Below are positions 23,793-36,400 of a DNA stretch of 64,000 nt, piece by piece. The notes under the pieces are model-generated. The model was not told the DNA's origin, ran no database searches, and saw nothing but the letters and a program-made list of their open reading frames with translations. This DNA comes from Acytostelium subglobosum LB1. Its lineage: Eukaryota > Evosea > Eumycetozoa > Acytosteliales > Acytosteliaceae. The stretch lies in assembly GCF_000787575.1 (NCBI RefSeq), contig NW_012236515.1, positions 587,558-651,557 of the forward strand. The letters run 5' to 3'. The position numbers and the translations under genes were made by a program. Each line of letters starts with the position of its first letter. Position 1 is the stretch's first letter.

Positions 23793-25497
23793 ATGGACAA
23801 GGACAAAGCTACTCAAATCGCTGCCATCTTCTTGGTTCGATACTACACGGTGCTCTCCAAGAGCCCTGAGAACCTCAAGAACTTCTATCATGATCGTTCA
23901 TCCTTCACTCGCAGATCAATTGGAAACGACAAGTCGCAATCAGTTGTTGGTATTGATGTATGTATATCAATATCATTCATCGTCTCATCTCGCGACACTT
24001 CTAACAAACAAACAAACAAACAAACAATGATATGATAGAACATTCACAACTATGTGATGGAACAAGGTTTGCTCGGCAGTCAGGTGTCAATCAAGACGAT
24101 TGATTGTCAACAATCATTGAATGATGGTTTGTTCATCTCGTGCACTGGAATCCTTCAAAAGGATGGAGAACAAAGCAACATCTTCCATTCATTCTTCTTG
24201 GAGAAATCACAACCAAGCGAGAGCTCAAAGAATGGTGAGAGCTTCTACGTCTTGAACGACATCTTGGTCACTGGCGAGAAGGAGGAGCTTACCCTCACCT
24301 CTGAGAACTCTCCAGACGAAGGTAACTATCTCATGTCTTTCACTCGATTGCCTTAGTCAATCACTCATTCATTCGTTCAATCAATCATATACAGCCACAG
24401 AGGATCATATTGGTGAAGCAGAGGAGATCACAAACCAGATCACCACTGAGGAACCAAACGGCGATCATATTCATCATGTTGAGCAGGAGACAACCTCAAC
24501 ATCCAATGATGTTGTTGTTGTTGCCGCTACTGCAGCAGTCGTAGCGACACCAAATGGCAACGCAGTCGCAACTGAAGTGGTCATTGCTGAGCAAACTCAA
24601 CAGCAGCAGCATCATGTGGAGGACAACAAACCAATCACAAGCAGCGAGACAACAGCTCCTTCAGTGGCAGCTGTCCCAACTACCACTGCTCCCAATGGTG
24701 TGTCCAAGCCTGTCCCTGCAGCCACCACCGCAACCACCTCCACTGCCCCTTCAACCCAACCGGCCACACCAGCCGCACCAAAGTCTTGGGCGGCACTTCT
24801 CGCCTCCAACAACAATAAGCAGCCAGCCGTTGCCATTCAATCGACACAGAATGCAACTACACAGACACAACAACATCAACAACCACAGCCACAACAGAGC
24901 AACAACGCCACCACTTCCACCACCTCCACAACCTCTGCCACACCAGCAATCAATCCCAAGGACAGCCACAAGGAGGGCTGTACCATCTATGTCAACTACG
25001 CCTCCGTCGTCAAACAACCACTGGAGGTGCCACAGCTTCGTATGGTCTTTGGCCAGTACGGCACGATCACTCATCTCCGTGTGCTGCCAACCTACGCCTT
25101 TGTCGAGTATGCCCTGCCCGATCACGTGCAGAACGTGCTCGCGCACATTAAGAACGGTGGCGTTTTGGCCATCAACGAAAATCCACTCAAGGTTGAGGAG
25201 AAGCGCGCCAACATGGCAGGCGGCAAGCAGTTCAAACACAAGAAGGACAAGCCGCTTGACAACAAGGCAGCATCGCCAGACAACAGCAAGCCACAATCAT
25301 CACCTCAAACATCGGCCACGTCAACAGCAGCCGCTGACAACAAACCAAAGCACAAGTCCCAACCAGCAGCGGGATCTTCATCATCATCGTCGTCCTCATC
25401 GTCCACACAGCAGCAGCCAAGAGGTGGCCCAAGGTCGTCCGATGGAAAACCAGCAGCATCATCAGCAGGAGGAGCTCCAAAGAGACAAGCCAAATAA
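23793..25497 (+). CDS. G3BP-like NTF2/RRM RNA-binding protein
   Basis: Exons 23793..23957, 24039..24321 and 24395..25497 give 516 residues. An NTF2-like domain spans about residues 1-145 (FLVRYYTVLSKSPENLKNFY, SIGNDKSQSVVGID, YVMEQGLLGSQVSIKTIDCQ, ESFYVLNDIL). A long Thr/Ala/Gln low-complexity linker contains KSWAALLASNNN, the G3BP-type KTWASVA-like motif. An RRM (CTIYVNYASVVKQPLEVPQL, MVFGQYGTI, YAFVEYALPDHVQ) and a Ser/Gln/Gly tail with few RGG units follow. This is the architecture of G3BP/Rasputin, a stress-granule scaffold that also binds ubiquitin protease. Very probably the dictyostelid orthologue. Confidence 0.9.
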
Positions 25498-25690
25498 ATA
25501 TTTAATAGTAGGATAGGTCTATGTCCTATTGGACATGTCAACCAAGCCAGATATCCACCTGGTGCTGTCGTCCAACAATCTTGATATAGTCTACATTCTT
25601 CTACCAAGAGTGTTGTCATTCATGCCGTGCCGTCCAGCACCGACTGGCGAGCCAAATGATTGAAAGAATGATTGAGTGAATGATGGCGGA

Positions 25691-26422
25691 TTACTTGTCC
25701 TCCTTGTGTTTGATCATGTTTGTTTCGACGAGATGTGGTACCTCTGCTGCCATCCATGGTGCAAGCTAGATTGATTGATTGATGTGCTTGTATATTAGTA
25801 CTTGCTCAAAGGACTAGAATTGTGCTCAGAGTAGTCTACATACACCAAGTGCCAGAGCATGAGCAATACCAAAGTGTGGAACATTCCTTGCCCACAGTGG
25901 CTTGAAGTGAACTGTCAGACAGATCTTTCCACCTCTATACATCTTCTCTGTCTTTCCCTCTAACTCTGGGATTGCAATCTCTGGTGCTGTCTCTGGGTAT
26001 GTAATTGGCATCTATATAAACATGAATCAATCATGAGTATACTGTTATCATCTATTGCTGTTGATTGTTCTCTTGATACATACATCAAACTCAAGATCGA
26101 ACTCATACTTCTTAAAGTTGTATATATACCAGCACTTGCCTTGCCATCTGTCATGTAGGTGTGTCAGGTGATGTGTAGAAAGTGGTCAGTGAGATGTTGT
26201 TGTTATTGTTAACATTATGATATATATAACATACCTTGTACCCAATGGATTTGACTCAATAGTGAACCAGTCATTATCAGCCTGCTTATTGATCTCGACG
26301 TACTTTATCAATGCCATATACTCCTCCTTCATTCTTTCAATCCACTTGTCACCATCACGTGGACCTGCACGTACACTTAGCAGTGGTATCTTGGCAACAG
26401 TCTGTTTAGTCTCACTATCCAT
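25691..26422 (-). CDS. ufc1: UFM1-conjugating enzyme UFC1
   Basis: Exons 26422..26235, 26147..26084, 26011..25844 and 25765..25691 give 164 residues, as in UFC1 of other eukaryotes (~167). Seen are [20 protein letters not shown], the long-gap E2 start, [40 protein letters not shown], and [20 protein letters not shown] with the active-site Cys in GGKICLT. The end is [23 protein letters not shown]1 receives UFM1 from UBA5 and passes it to UFL1 at the endoplasmic reticulum for ribosome UFMylation. The gene shows that the UFM1 pathway is present. Confidence 0.96.
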
Positions 26423-26891
26423 CTTATCTTATATATGTATATATCTATATATCTATGTTATATTCAATAACTAATCCAATTAGATTGAGGTGATTGGATG
26501 AATGAATCAAGGGTGACACCTCTTCCCGAATGTTTTTCGCTCGTGTGATGAAGGTTGACTTCATGAACTTCTTCATTCTTGGATGTGATGCTGAAGCGGA
26601 CAAAGAGAAGAGACAGACTAAAGGTTTGGACTTCAAATTTATGATCATTTATATATATATAAATACTATAGTATTGTTCGAACACATTATTCAATCACTC
26701 CTCACTGTGTCACCTGTTGCCAAGCAAGCCAAGTCAACTCTTAGGAACTGCCAAGTTATTGGTTGTTGTTTTGCTAATGTACTGTTGTTTGACAGAGTCG
26801 AGAGGTTGGTAGGAAGGCTGACGACAGACAGGGACAGAGAAGGGGGAGGATGGAGCGCGCGGCGGTGTGTACTACTATGAGGGGGGGTTGT
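26423..26891. other. Intergenic region
   Basis: 469 bp between ufc1 (start) and the Rac gene (stop). TATATATA runs are near 26430 and 26650. A purine-rich stretch near 26800-26880 lies just beyond the Rac stop and may belong to its 3' UTR. No gene seen. Confidence 0.45.
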
Positions 26892-27559
26892 TTACAAAAT
26901 AAGACATCCTTTGGACTCTTTCCTGCTCTTCTTGAGAGGTGGGTTGATGACAGCTCTGATGGCCTCGTCGAATACGTTCTTGAGTCCCTTCTGGGTGAGG
27001 GCAGAACACTCGAGGTACTTGACGGCCTGGATCTCCTTCATCTTGCCCATGCCTTGCTCGTAGGAGATTGGGTTCAGCTTCTTCTCCTTGAGTCTGTCCA
27101 GGGTCTCCTTGTCGTCACGCATATCCAACTTGGTGCCGACCAGGATGATGGGCACATTTGGTGCGTGGTGGCAGATCTCTGGGTGCCACTTGGCAGTGAC
27201 GTTCTCAAACGACGATGGTGAGATGATGGAGAAACAGATCAGGAACACGTCAGTCTGTGGGTATGACAGTGGACGCAGACGATCATAATCCTCTTGTCCG
27301 GCAGTATCCCATAGACCCAAGTTAATTGGCTTTCCATCGACCATAACATTAGCACTGTAGTTATCAAAGACAGTCTGTTGTTGTGATTGATTTGATTGAT
27401 TTGAATGAGTGAGTACATTGTTTGATTGATTGATCGATTGATTTGATCGAAACTTACTGGGATGTACTCGCCTGGGAAGGCGTTGGTTGTGTAAGAGATG
27501 AGCAGACAGGTCTTACCGACTGCTCCATCACCGACGACTACACACTTGATTGCTTGCAT
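26892..27559 (-). CDS. Rac-family small GTPase
   Basis: Exons 27559..27458 and 27374..26892 give 194 residues, the Rac/Rho length. Motifs: P-loop GDGAVGKT, effector region [10 protein letters not shown] after FPGEYIPV, switch [22 protein letters not shown], base recognition TKLDMRDD and [17 protein letters not shown] basic tail (KKSRKESK) ends in CLIL, a CAAX box ending in Leu that predicts geranylgeranylation. Dictyostelids have many Rac1/RacF/RacB-like copies and the exact orthologue cannot be told. Regulates actin at the plasma membrane. Confidence 0.95.
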
Positions 27560-29038
27560 TCTCTAAGTTGTTGTTTGTGTAAAATGTACTATAGTTTCAA
27601 GAGTAGTAGTAATGTTAGTTATCTGAATCATTCATTCATTCATTCATTCAATCATTCAAAGTTGAGTGAGCTAGATATTCGCATTATCATCCAACATCAT
27701 CATCACTATCATCACTATCATGATCGATCGACTGTTACAACTACTAACTACTACTACTAATAAGTGACATACCTATAATTACAGAATAAGTATTACTAAT
27801 TAATGATTGATTTGAAATGTTTGATTGATTGATTTGATTGATTTGTTTGATTGATTGATTGAATTGGAGGGGAAAGAGAGAGAAGAGAGAGAAGGGAATA
27901 GCAGACGGGTGGGTGGTGTTAGTTAGTCATTCAAAGGGTGTGTTCATCTCCATCCATCCCCGCAACATCATCAACAATAACAAGAAGCATTGTGATGTAC
28001 AGGCAGCATCAGTATCAGCACATAATTGGATGGATAAATACAATATTATTATAACGTTGGTGTTGAACTTGTTCTAGCTTGTTGTTGTTGTGACAGAAGC
28101 AGTAGCAAGGAGAATAGAGTATAAAGAGAGTAGTGTGAAGTGAGCGCTTGTGTATGTATGTATATATGTGTATGTATGTATGTACAGAAAGAGACAAGAG
28201 AGTGAGTGAAATGAAGGTATGATCGTGTGATTGATTGGTGGTTCAGGAGGTGGTGATGGTGTGTTCAATTAATAATAATTATTTTTTGAATTTCAGATAA
28301 TCAAGATATATCATCAATTTTGAATGAATGAATTGATGGTTGCTGTTGTTGGTGTGTGTGTTGTGAATAGCGCGAGATTGTGGTGTGTGAGGGAGGGAAG
28401 GAAAGAGCTCGAAGTTGAAGAGCCAACTCCAGAATGTAGCTGTGAGGTCCTCACCCAGGAGGGCAAAGCCTCATATGTCCTCGCCATCCGTTCGTCTTGT
28501 AGTTGTTGTTTTGTCATGATTGATTGATAGATAGATAGATAGTGATTGACTAAGAGTGATTGATTGACATATAGATTGATATGGTATGATATGATTGGTT
28601 GTTTGACAGACCAAATGATATCACTTACCTGTTTTGTTGTTTAGTTGCTTGTTTGTTTGTCTGATTGCTTGACTGATGAACTGAATGAATGGTTGGAATA
28701 GAGTATTTATTGATTGAGATCAATCAACAACATCGTTGATACAAAATTAGATCACTCAATCAAACACACACCAAAACAATTCATTGATTGGTTTTCACTC
28801 TGTCCTCTTCATCCAAACTATGTGTGTGTGAGTGGGTGTTCCAATCCAATTATTTGGAAAGTGATGGGATTATTGAGATAAGGCAGAAATGGAGACGATG
28901 TCATCATCATCATCACCGATCGATCGTCATTGCTAATAGCAATGAACATCTACAATACACATTGGACAACATGTCCATATATCTTCATTAATTCATTGTG
29001 GAACTTAATCACAACAAAGTGATCATCATCATGTTGAA
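27560..29038. other. Long intergenic region upstream of the Rac gene
   Basis: 1.48 kb without a convincing gene. It consists mostly of GATTGATTG/GAATGAATG repeats and TATGTATG runs (28150-28200). A complex, non-repetitive island at 28390-28510 and a consensus minus-strand splice donor at about 28626 (AACAG/GTAAGTG) suggest that non-coding 5' exons of the Rac transcript may lie here. Confidence 0.4.
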
Positions 29039-32000
29039 GTTGTTGTCGTTGTCGTAGTTGTTGTGGAAGTTGGCGTTGGGTTTTGGTAAGGTTTCATCTG
29101 TCCCCATGCCTTGCCAATCGACCTAAACATCATCATAATTGATTCAATATCAGTACTCATGTATCCATCCAACAATCATCCATCTATCCATCAATCAATC
29201 AATCATTACTTACATGGTTACTGTAATCGGTATGTTGATTCTATCTTTGTACACTTCGGACATTATAAGTCGAATCTCTTGACATATGGCCGGATTGTCT
29301 TTGATCATCGTGTCTGGGATCTCATAGATCAGTTCATCGTGAATCTGGAGCAGTAGACGAGGATCGTTCAATGGTGCCGGATACTGTGTGGACAGTGAGT
29401 ACAAGTAGCTGTTGATCTTGATCATTGCCTCTTTGATCACATCGGCTGCACTGCCCTGGATGATCGAGTTGACCGCCTGTCGTCTGGCGCGGTGTCCAGC
29501 CAAATCATCCAGAATATTTGGCAGCAGTCTCCTTCGTCCACCCATCGTCATCACATACAAGTTCTTCTGTGCGTTGGCAATCTCCTTCTCAATGAACTTG
29601 TTGATGCAGTCAAACTACAATATATGCGTACGTAGGTGTTAGCAATCATGATGAATGAGTGAGGGATTGTGATCATAGCATACCTTTCCAAGGAATGATT
29701 GTTTGTAGACCCTTGCCTGTTCCTCGCTAACCTTGAGTATTTGACTGAGTGATCGTGCACCAATGCCGTACATGATGCCGTATACTATGCGCTTGGTTTG
29801 TTCTCGCTCCACGGATGTCACTTCACTGGCTTGCTTCGACTTCCAATGTGATGCCATGTATTTGAACACGTCGACATCTCTCTCGAAAAAGTCCTGCAGG
29901 ATCTTATCGCCAGAGTAGTGAGCCATGATGCGCAGTTCAATCTGGCTGTAATCCAAACCGAGCAATGTGTATCCAGTGCGCGACACAAAGCAATCTCGAA
30001 TGTTGAGTGATAAATGGTTGTTGTTGTTGGTCGCGTCGTCGGCGACATCGATCAAGTCATCGAGCTCAGGATCGTCCTGATCCAACAAGTTGATATTGAG
30101 TGCGTCCCTGGGTATGTTTTGAAGGTTCTAAAGCAAGTGCAAAGGACTAGTGTTAGGATAAAGGTGACGACGATGACTCTGTACACATCATGGCTTACAG
30201 GTGACTTGGATGACAGACGTCCTGTGGCTGTACCCGTGTGTATCCAGGTGCAGCGGATGAAGCTGTTGGTACTGCCTTCGCAGAGTTTGAGGAATGGCGT
30301 GACGTAGGTACTCAATATCTTGTTGCAATGTCGATACTCCAAAACGTCCATTATGAGCAGCTTCATCTCCTCATCCCTCGATCTCTCCAAATGACCGACC
30401 AGCGTCTTCTTCTGTGTGTCATTAACCTTGAGATGGAATGTTGTCCGCAGTATCTCAAGCAGTTGCACACTACTTGACAATGGCTTGTCCTTTGTATACT
30501 TCTCCTTTGCCTTGCCCTGTAAGTTCTCCACATAGTCCTTCAAGTTTGAATGACATTGGAGAAGTGTCATGGAGCTGAATGCAATGCCTTGAAGCTCAAT
30601 GTCTGCGTACGTGGGTTGGGAGGGAGGGGTCAGTCAGGCATTCAATCAGCGACTCGCCATTGTGAGTATACAAACTGGCAAGAAGTGGAGTGACCTTCAT
30701 CTCTTGGAGGAATGGTGCAAACAGGTTGTTGGTGATCAGGTTGTACTCCATCATAATCATGAGTAATGTTCCATTCTTCATGTCATTTCCAAACAATGAG
30801 AAGTATGAATCGCCAGGTGCATTGGCAGTGAGGTCATCAGCTTGGCTCAGAGCTTTGAGAGTAAGGTCCAAATTGATATGATTGTCCTTCTCCACAAACA
30901 TATTGTAAAGGTAGCTCAAATGATAGTCGCCCATCTCTGTCGTCTCTGGATCGAACACCCAGCATGCTATCCTCGGGTCCCAAAGATTATGTGGACACAC
31001 TATGTGATTGATTGATTGATTGATTAGTATGCCATTGATTGAGTGAACCATTGATGGTACTTACGCCACTGATCCCTTTGGAGGAATGGTTTCAATGACT
31101 CTTGGCAGTTGTATGAGATCTTCTTGATGCCATCATCTTGAAGAAGTTTGATGATATAGTCCAACTTGTCTTGAGCGGTCTGTGTGAATGTGCTTGAGCT
31201 GCTGACCAGTGACAGGTAGTACTTGTGCACTTCATACTCTGTCTGTTGACTCAACAAGTCCTTGCTGATCGCAATCCAGAGACCAACTCCAATTGGTTCT
31301 CTATGTGAGGTGTCGTCCATACCCTCATCAGACTTCTTCTTCTGTTGTTGGTTGAGAGTTGTTAGTCATTCATTTGTTCAATCATTCAATCAATCAATCA
31401 ATGGATCATACCTTGATGATGTGAGTCCTAAAGTTGGTGTTGTCATTGTCGAATAGTACACCGATTGTGATGGCGAAGATGCTGTTGTTACTGGAGTGGT
31501 TGGTGATGAATGCGTTGAGAGTGGGGACGTCTAGCTCGGTGTAGCCAGGTGGTGAGGAGAACTTCTTGGTTTGGATCTTGTGATGTGTGAATGAGTTGTA
31601 GGCTGCGGGTAGTTGATCACTGCTAACATCATCCGCGTCATCTGGAACGTCATCAGCATGCAATGTGACTGTCTCGTAAGTGTAGTTGCTCTTTGCCTTG
31701 GTTGGCGTGACCTTCTTGAATTTCGGTTGCGCCTGTGGCTTCTTGACCTGCTTCTTTGGCGACGCCTTCTTCTTGGGCGTCAGCGTGGGTGGCGCGCTGG
31801 CCGATGTCTTTGATGGTGTAACGTGCTTTGTTACAAAGCCATCGAGGTCCAGTGAGCTGGGATGGCTGCCTGCGCCCATGCTTGCGCTGCTGTCCAGTGA
31901 TCCAGCAGCAGAGAGTGACGACTGGTCCACGTCAGAGGATTGTGATTGAGATTGTGATGCTGGTGGGTGGTAATATTGCTGCAACTTGATGTTGGCCTTT

Positions 32001-33112
32001 GCAGATGATTGTGGCTGTGAGTACTCGAGGAGCGAGTCATCATCGTAGTCCAATGATGATCCATCTTGATCTCCATTGTCTACCCTTGGTTTCTTCTGTG
32101 GGTATGATGGTGCTGATGAGTCGTCGGCAATGTTGTGACCATCTTGGTTCTTTCTAGATGCACTCCATTCTTCAGTGTCTGGTGCAGCAATGCCATATGT
32201 CGCCAATAGATTGTTGATCTGATGTTCTTTATACATTGCTCTTGTCGACAATACTTGTGGATCGCCCCAGTGATGGTACTCCCTTATTGGTTTGACAGTG
32301 GGCGGAGGCTTTGCCACCGGTGGAGAGCTTGTCTTTGTCCAGTCGGTCTTTAAAGTTGGAGTGAGCTTGAGTGTTGCCAATGGATTTGGTACAAGCTTTG
32401 AAAGTAGTGACCTTAGACCAAGCTTAGTTGTGCCTGGTGTCAGTGTAGTTGTTGTCGTTGTTGTCGTTGGATTTAGGGTCGGTGTAAGGGTTGGAGTTAG
32501 AGTTGGAGTCGATTTCAAAGTGAGAGGAGGGCTCAGTTTGAGCTTTTGTAAAGATGATGTCGTTATTGATGGTGGCGTAGCTAAGGAGACAGGTGTCGAT
32601 GTTGTAGTATTGAGTTTCAAAGATAATGGACTTGTCTCATTTGAGCCAGGTCCAGAGCCAGGGCTGGGACTAAGCTGTGTATTTGTTCTTGGAGGTGATA
32701 CTCTTTGCAAGATGTCACCATTGCTCAATGTATTACTACTGATGTTGTTGACGATGTTTGTGATTGATGTGCTTGATTTGAGTAGCGGTGCAGATAATTG
32801 TCGTTGAGTTATTGGTGTCGTCAATGTAGTCGTTTTAGTAGTCGTTGTTGGTGAAAGGTCTGATGTTGAGGATGACAAAGGTGATGGTGTTGCTTTCGGT
32901 GTCGATGTCGATGTCGATGTCGATGTCGCTGTCACTTTCATTGTTGATGCTGTCGTAGTAGTTGATGTAGGTGTTTGTTGAGTTGTTGGTTGAGTCTTTG
33001 TTGGAGTTGATGCAGCAGCAGCAGTCATTGAAGTAACAACAACATCAGTGTTGCCATGTAACAGGTTGAGGAAGTCCTCATCCACAGGTGAATCAAACTC
33101 ATCATCCATCAT
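29039..33112 (-). CDS. A-family DNA polymerase (Pol nu/theta polymerase type)
   Basis: Exons 33112..31412, 31341..31065, 30999..30676, 30602..30199, 30127..29683, 29614..29214 and 29122..29039 sum to 3636 nt (1211 residues). The first ~400 residues are Thr/Ser/Pro low complexity. A degenerate exonuclease-like domain (IACWVFDPET and around) lacks clear catalytic acids. Polymerase motifs: CTWIHTGTATGRLSSKSPNL plus QNIPRD, motif A DYSQIELRIMAHYSGD, motif B (O-helix) REQTKRIVYGIMYGIG and motif C LLQIHDELIYEIP. All catalytic Asp/Glu and the O-helix Arg, Lys and Tyr are present. No helicase domain precedes it, so it is POLN-like in architecture; translesion or crosslink repair is the expected role. 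An in-frame upstream start at 33193 is also possible. Confidence 0.9.
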
Positions 33113-33494
33113 CGTGTCATGTCTAGTCGCGTCTCTTCTCTTATCGTTAATGTGAACTTGAATGATTGACTGACTTTGAATGTGTGACTTCATTTCTCAG
33201 AAATGGAACATTTAACTTCATTTATGGTTGTCTTTTGCAAACTGAGTAAACTTACAAACTCGAACTAGTTGTTGACAGCCATCTACAATTGATGGATAAC
33301 AATATTGATCTATTAAATGATTGATTGCGCTACCATTGTATAACATCCATTTAATGTAGTTAACTCAAGTTGGATTTTGTTTATTAATTAATCTTTTTGA
33401 ATATTATATTATGTAAGTAAATTAGAGATGAATGAATGGAGGCATGGAGGAATGTAGTATTGTGTATGTGGATTACATCTTCTTCGATCCCCAT
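33113..33494. other. Short intergenic region
   Basis: 382 bp between symplekin (stop) and the A-family polymerase (start), both leftward. A/T-rich around 33370-33420. Nothing else seen. Confidence 0.45.
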
Positions 33495-36400
33495 TTATTT
33501 GTTGCTTTTGCTTGAGGCACCGCCAGTTGATCCAGGTGTGATTCCAAGTGCTTTGAGATTGTTCTTTGAGTAGATCGATAGGTTCTTCACAGACTTGAGA
33601 TGCTTGATCAGTGATGTCTTGAGCTCACCCGAATCGTTTATTGCCAAATCAAACTGCGACGACGGCAAGTCCATGATTACAGACAACGACTCGGGCTTGG
33701 CCTTGGTGGCACACAGCAGGAAACCTCTCCACAGCTGCGGCATGTTCCAAATCTGTTTGGACACGAGATCGCGCATCATATCCACAATGAACTGCTTCAA
33801 GTGCGGATAGGTCGTGAGCGACTGGATCATCGTACGCATGATGTTGGCAGGCAGCGTGTGTTGGCCCAGCAACTGCTGGATCGTGACGGCCATCGTCTCC
33901 TGCTTGAACACACTTGTGTTCTCCACACACAGATTGATCGTATCGATGACCTGCTTGGTGTTGGTCGTGATTAGATGCAGTTGCACCAGCAGCTCCGAGG
34001 GCGACAGAGGTGCCAGCGGCAGCGACATCATTTCGACAAACTTGGCCACGTCCTCCTTGGGCTGTACGACAAACGTCGGCAGCAGGCGGATCACCTCGTC
34101 CTTCTCCAGGCCGTGGACGACGGGCAGTAGGTACTTGATGTTGGACGTGCTGTTGTACAATGCGCGCACCGCTTGCACCAGCGCGGGCGACAGTTCCGCT
34201 CGGTCGTTCGTCGACAGGCTGTCAATAACCTCGTACAGCAGGCGCTCGGAGCCGGCAGGGCACACGCGGATGATGGATAGTATGGCCGGGTTGCTTGGTC
34301 CAATCGATTTAACAACGGAACCAAACCTGTCCAGGATGAGCTGCTGCAGCGACGGCGTGCAGTTGGGGAAGACATCCAGTAGCTCGCTTATCAGCTCGGG
34401 TTTCTTGACGCAGATCGAGTAGTAGAGTTGCAGATTGTTCTCGAGAATATTGTTGCCCACCATATCTGGGCCCTTGTTCAATTGCAGCGTTGCAAACAGT
34501 TGATCAATTGCAAAGCGTTCGATTTTGGAAACGAGTGGCGCGTGACTAAACAGTGTGTCCGAGATGACCTGGATGCTATTGTTCCTAATCTGCTCGTTGG
34601 CATTGTTGCTGTGTACGAGCAGACATTGAAGACATTGATCGCGCACCAAAGGTCGCCAGAGGATGAGACTCTGAAGCGTGTTGAGCCCCAGTGTAATGAG
34701 GTTGACATCGTCGCAACACAGTCCAATGTGGTCCATGAGTCCCGAAGTGATGACGGGTACCTCCAAGATGAAGTTGCTGATGAATGCCTGGTTGTCCTGC
34801 TCATCGTCGAATGCAAACTTGGCCTGCAGCTTCTTAACAATGTTGATGAGAAGTGTCGCGTATCTATTGTTTCCCTCGTCGCCTTGATTGATCTGCATGG
34901 ACAGCTGCAACTCATTCTGCAGCCACTGTAGCGCCAGCTCACGTCGCAGCTGGAAGTCCTCGAGAATGAACTCAATGATCTGGTTCTGGTATTGCGTTGG
35001 CTCCCTGTGCTCGTGAATAGAGAGCAGACGAGCAAACAGGGCCGACCACAGCACGTGCTTGCCATCGCGCATCGACTCTGTCTCGCTCTTGCGTATGCGA
35101 GCCAACGAAAGATTGATGATCGACTGAACTTGGTCCTTGGACATGGCCGCCATCTTAAAGACGGGCTTTGGTGTGAATGATGGCGCAGACTCAGAGGCAA
35201 TACCGACCCTGTTGCCATTGCTGTTGTTGTTGTTGTTGTTTGGGTCGGTCTTGTTGCTGGAGGAGTAGGAGGGTACTCCATTGGAGGCAACGGATGATTC
35301 CTCGTCGGCAGCCTGCTTATCTAGAAGCAGGTCCAGCTCATTCTGCTCAGTGTCTTCAAACTGCTCCTGCTTTACATTGATTGGCTGCATCGATGTTGGT
35401 GACAGAAGTGGGTCACCAGCATTGGCAGAGTGCATTGGAGGTGATGATTCTCTCATTGCAGCATCCGTCAATGCAGGCGTTGGAGGCGATCCTCCTTGCT
35501 GTGGCTGCAGAGGCGGTGACTCGCCCTTGATCCTTGGGTCACGTGTCGAAGTGGCACCTCTAGGGGTCACCTGAGGAGGTGGTGTGTATACAGAGGATTG
35601 TTGATGTTGAGGTGTTGGTGTCTGTGGTTGTGGCTGTTGTGGCGGTAACTGTGGCTGTGGTTGTAGATGCTGTAGCACATTGTATGAATTTACAAACATA
35701 AATAGCTTCTCGGTGCTTGGATTGAAAGGGATGTTCTGGAGCAGTTGAAATATTGGCGTGATGTTCATGTTGTCCATCACCAAGTCGGCGACAAAGTCGA
35801 GTGGCAATTTTGATATGATCGAACTAATTGATTGATTGAGTTAGTCTATCCATCCAGCTTACGTCCACCATCCATCAATCTTACAGTATACGATTTTGAG
35901 TATCAACGTCGACGTAGAGACCTGGTCTTGGACCCATTGCCCTGGGCATATTGGGCATGTTGACATTGTTGAATCCAGGTTGTTGGTAGGACATTGGTTG
36001 ATTGAACTGTGGACTTCCAATACTTGTTGGAATGATGTTGTTGTTATTGATGCCAACACCAACAGCAGTATTGTTCTTGTAGTTATTGTTGTTGCCATCC
36101 ATCATTCCATTGTTTTCAGACTTAATCTTCTTATTGTCTGATGCGCCGCTCTGTTGTTGTTGTTCATATTGTCGTTTCTTCTTGTCAGGCTCTCCTCTAT
36201 ACCATCGTGATGCCTCATCAATCTCCTTCTGTGATGTGTCTATATTGCTTAAATGCTGATGCCAGGTCTTTGGACAAAGGGTGTAACAATCGTGCTCTTT
36301 AATCTAGATTAAGTTGATTGAGTTAGTTGCCGACGCCAGGTAAATGGACCAGTCGAGTCAGAGAGAGAATGACTTACCTTAGTATGGACAGGAAGCAGGT

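Noticed and set aside
24554-25516. 320-codon frame overlapping the G3BP-like gene
   Set aside because: An out-of-frame reading of the CA-rich linker; the correct frame contains the RRM and joins to the NTF2 exons.
32292-32807. 171-codon Val/Gly-rich plus-strand frame
   Set aside because: Antisense of the Thr/Ser/Pro low-complexity N-terminus of the A-family polymerase.
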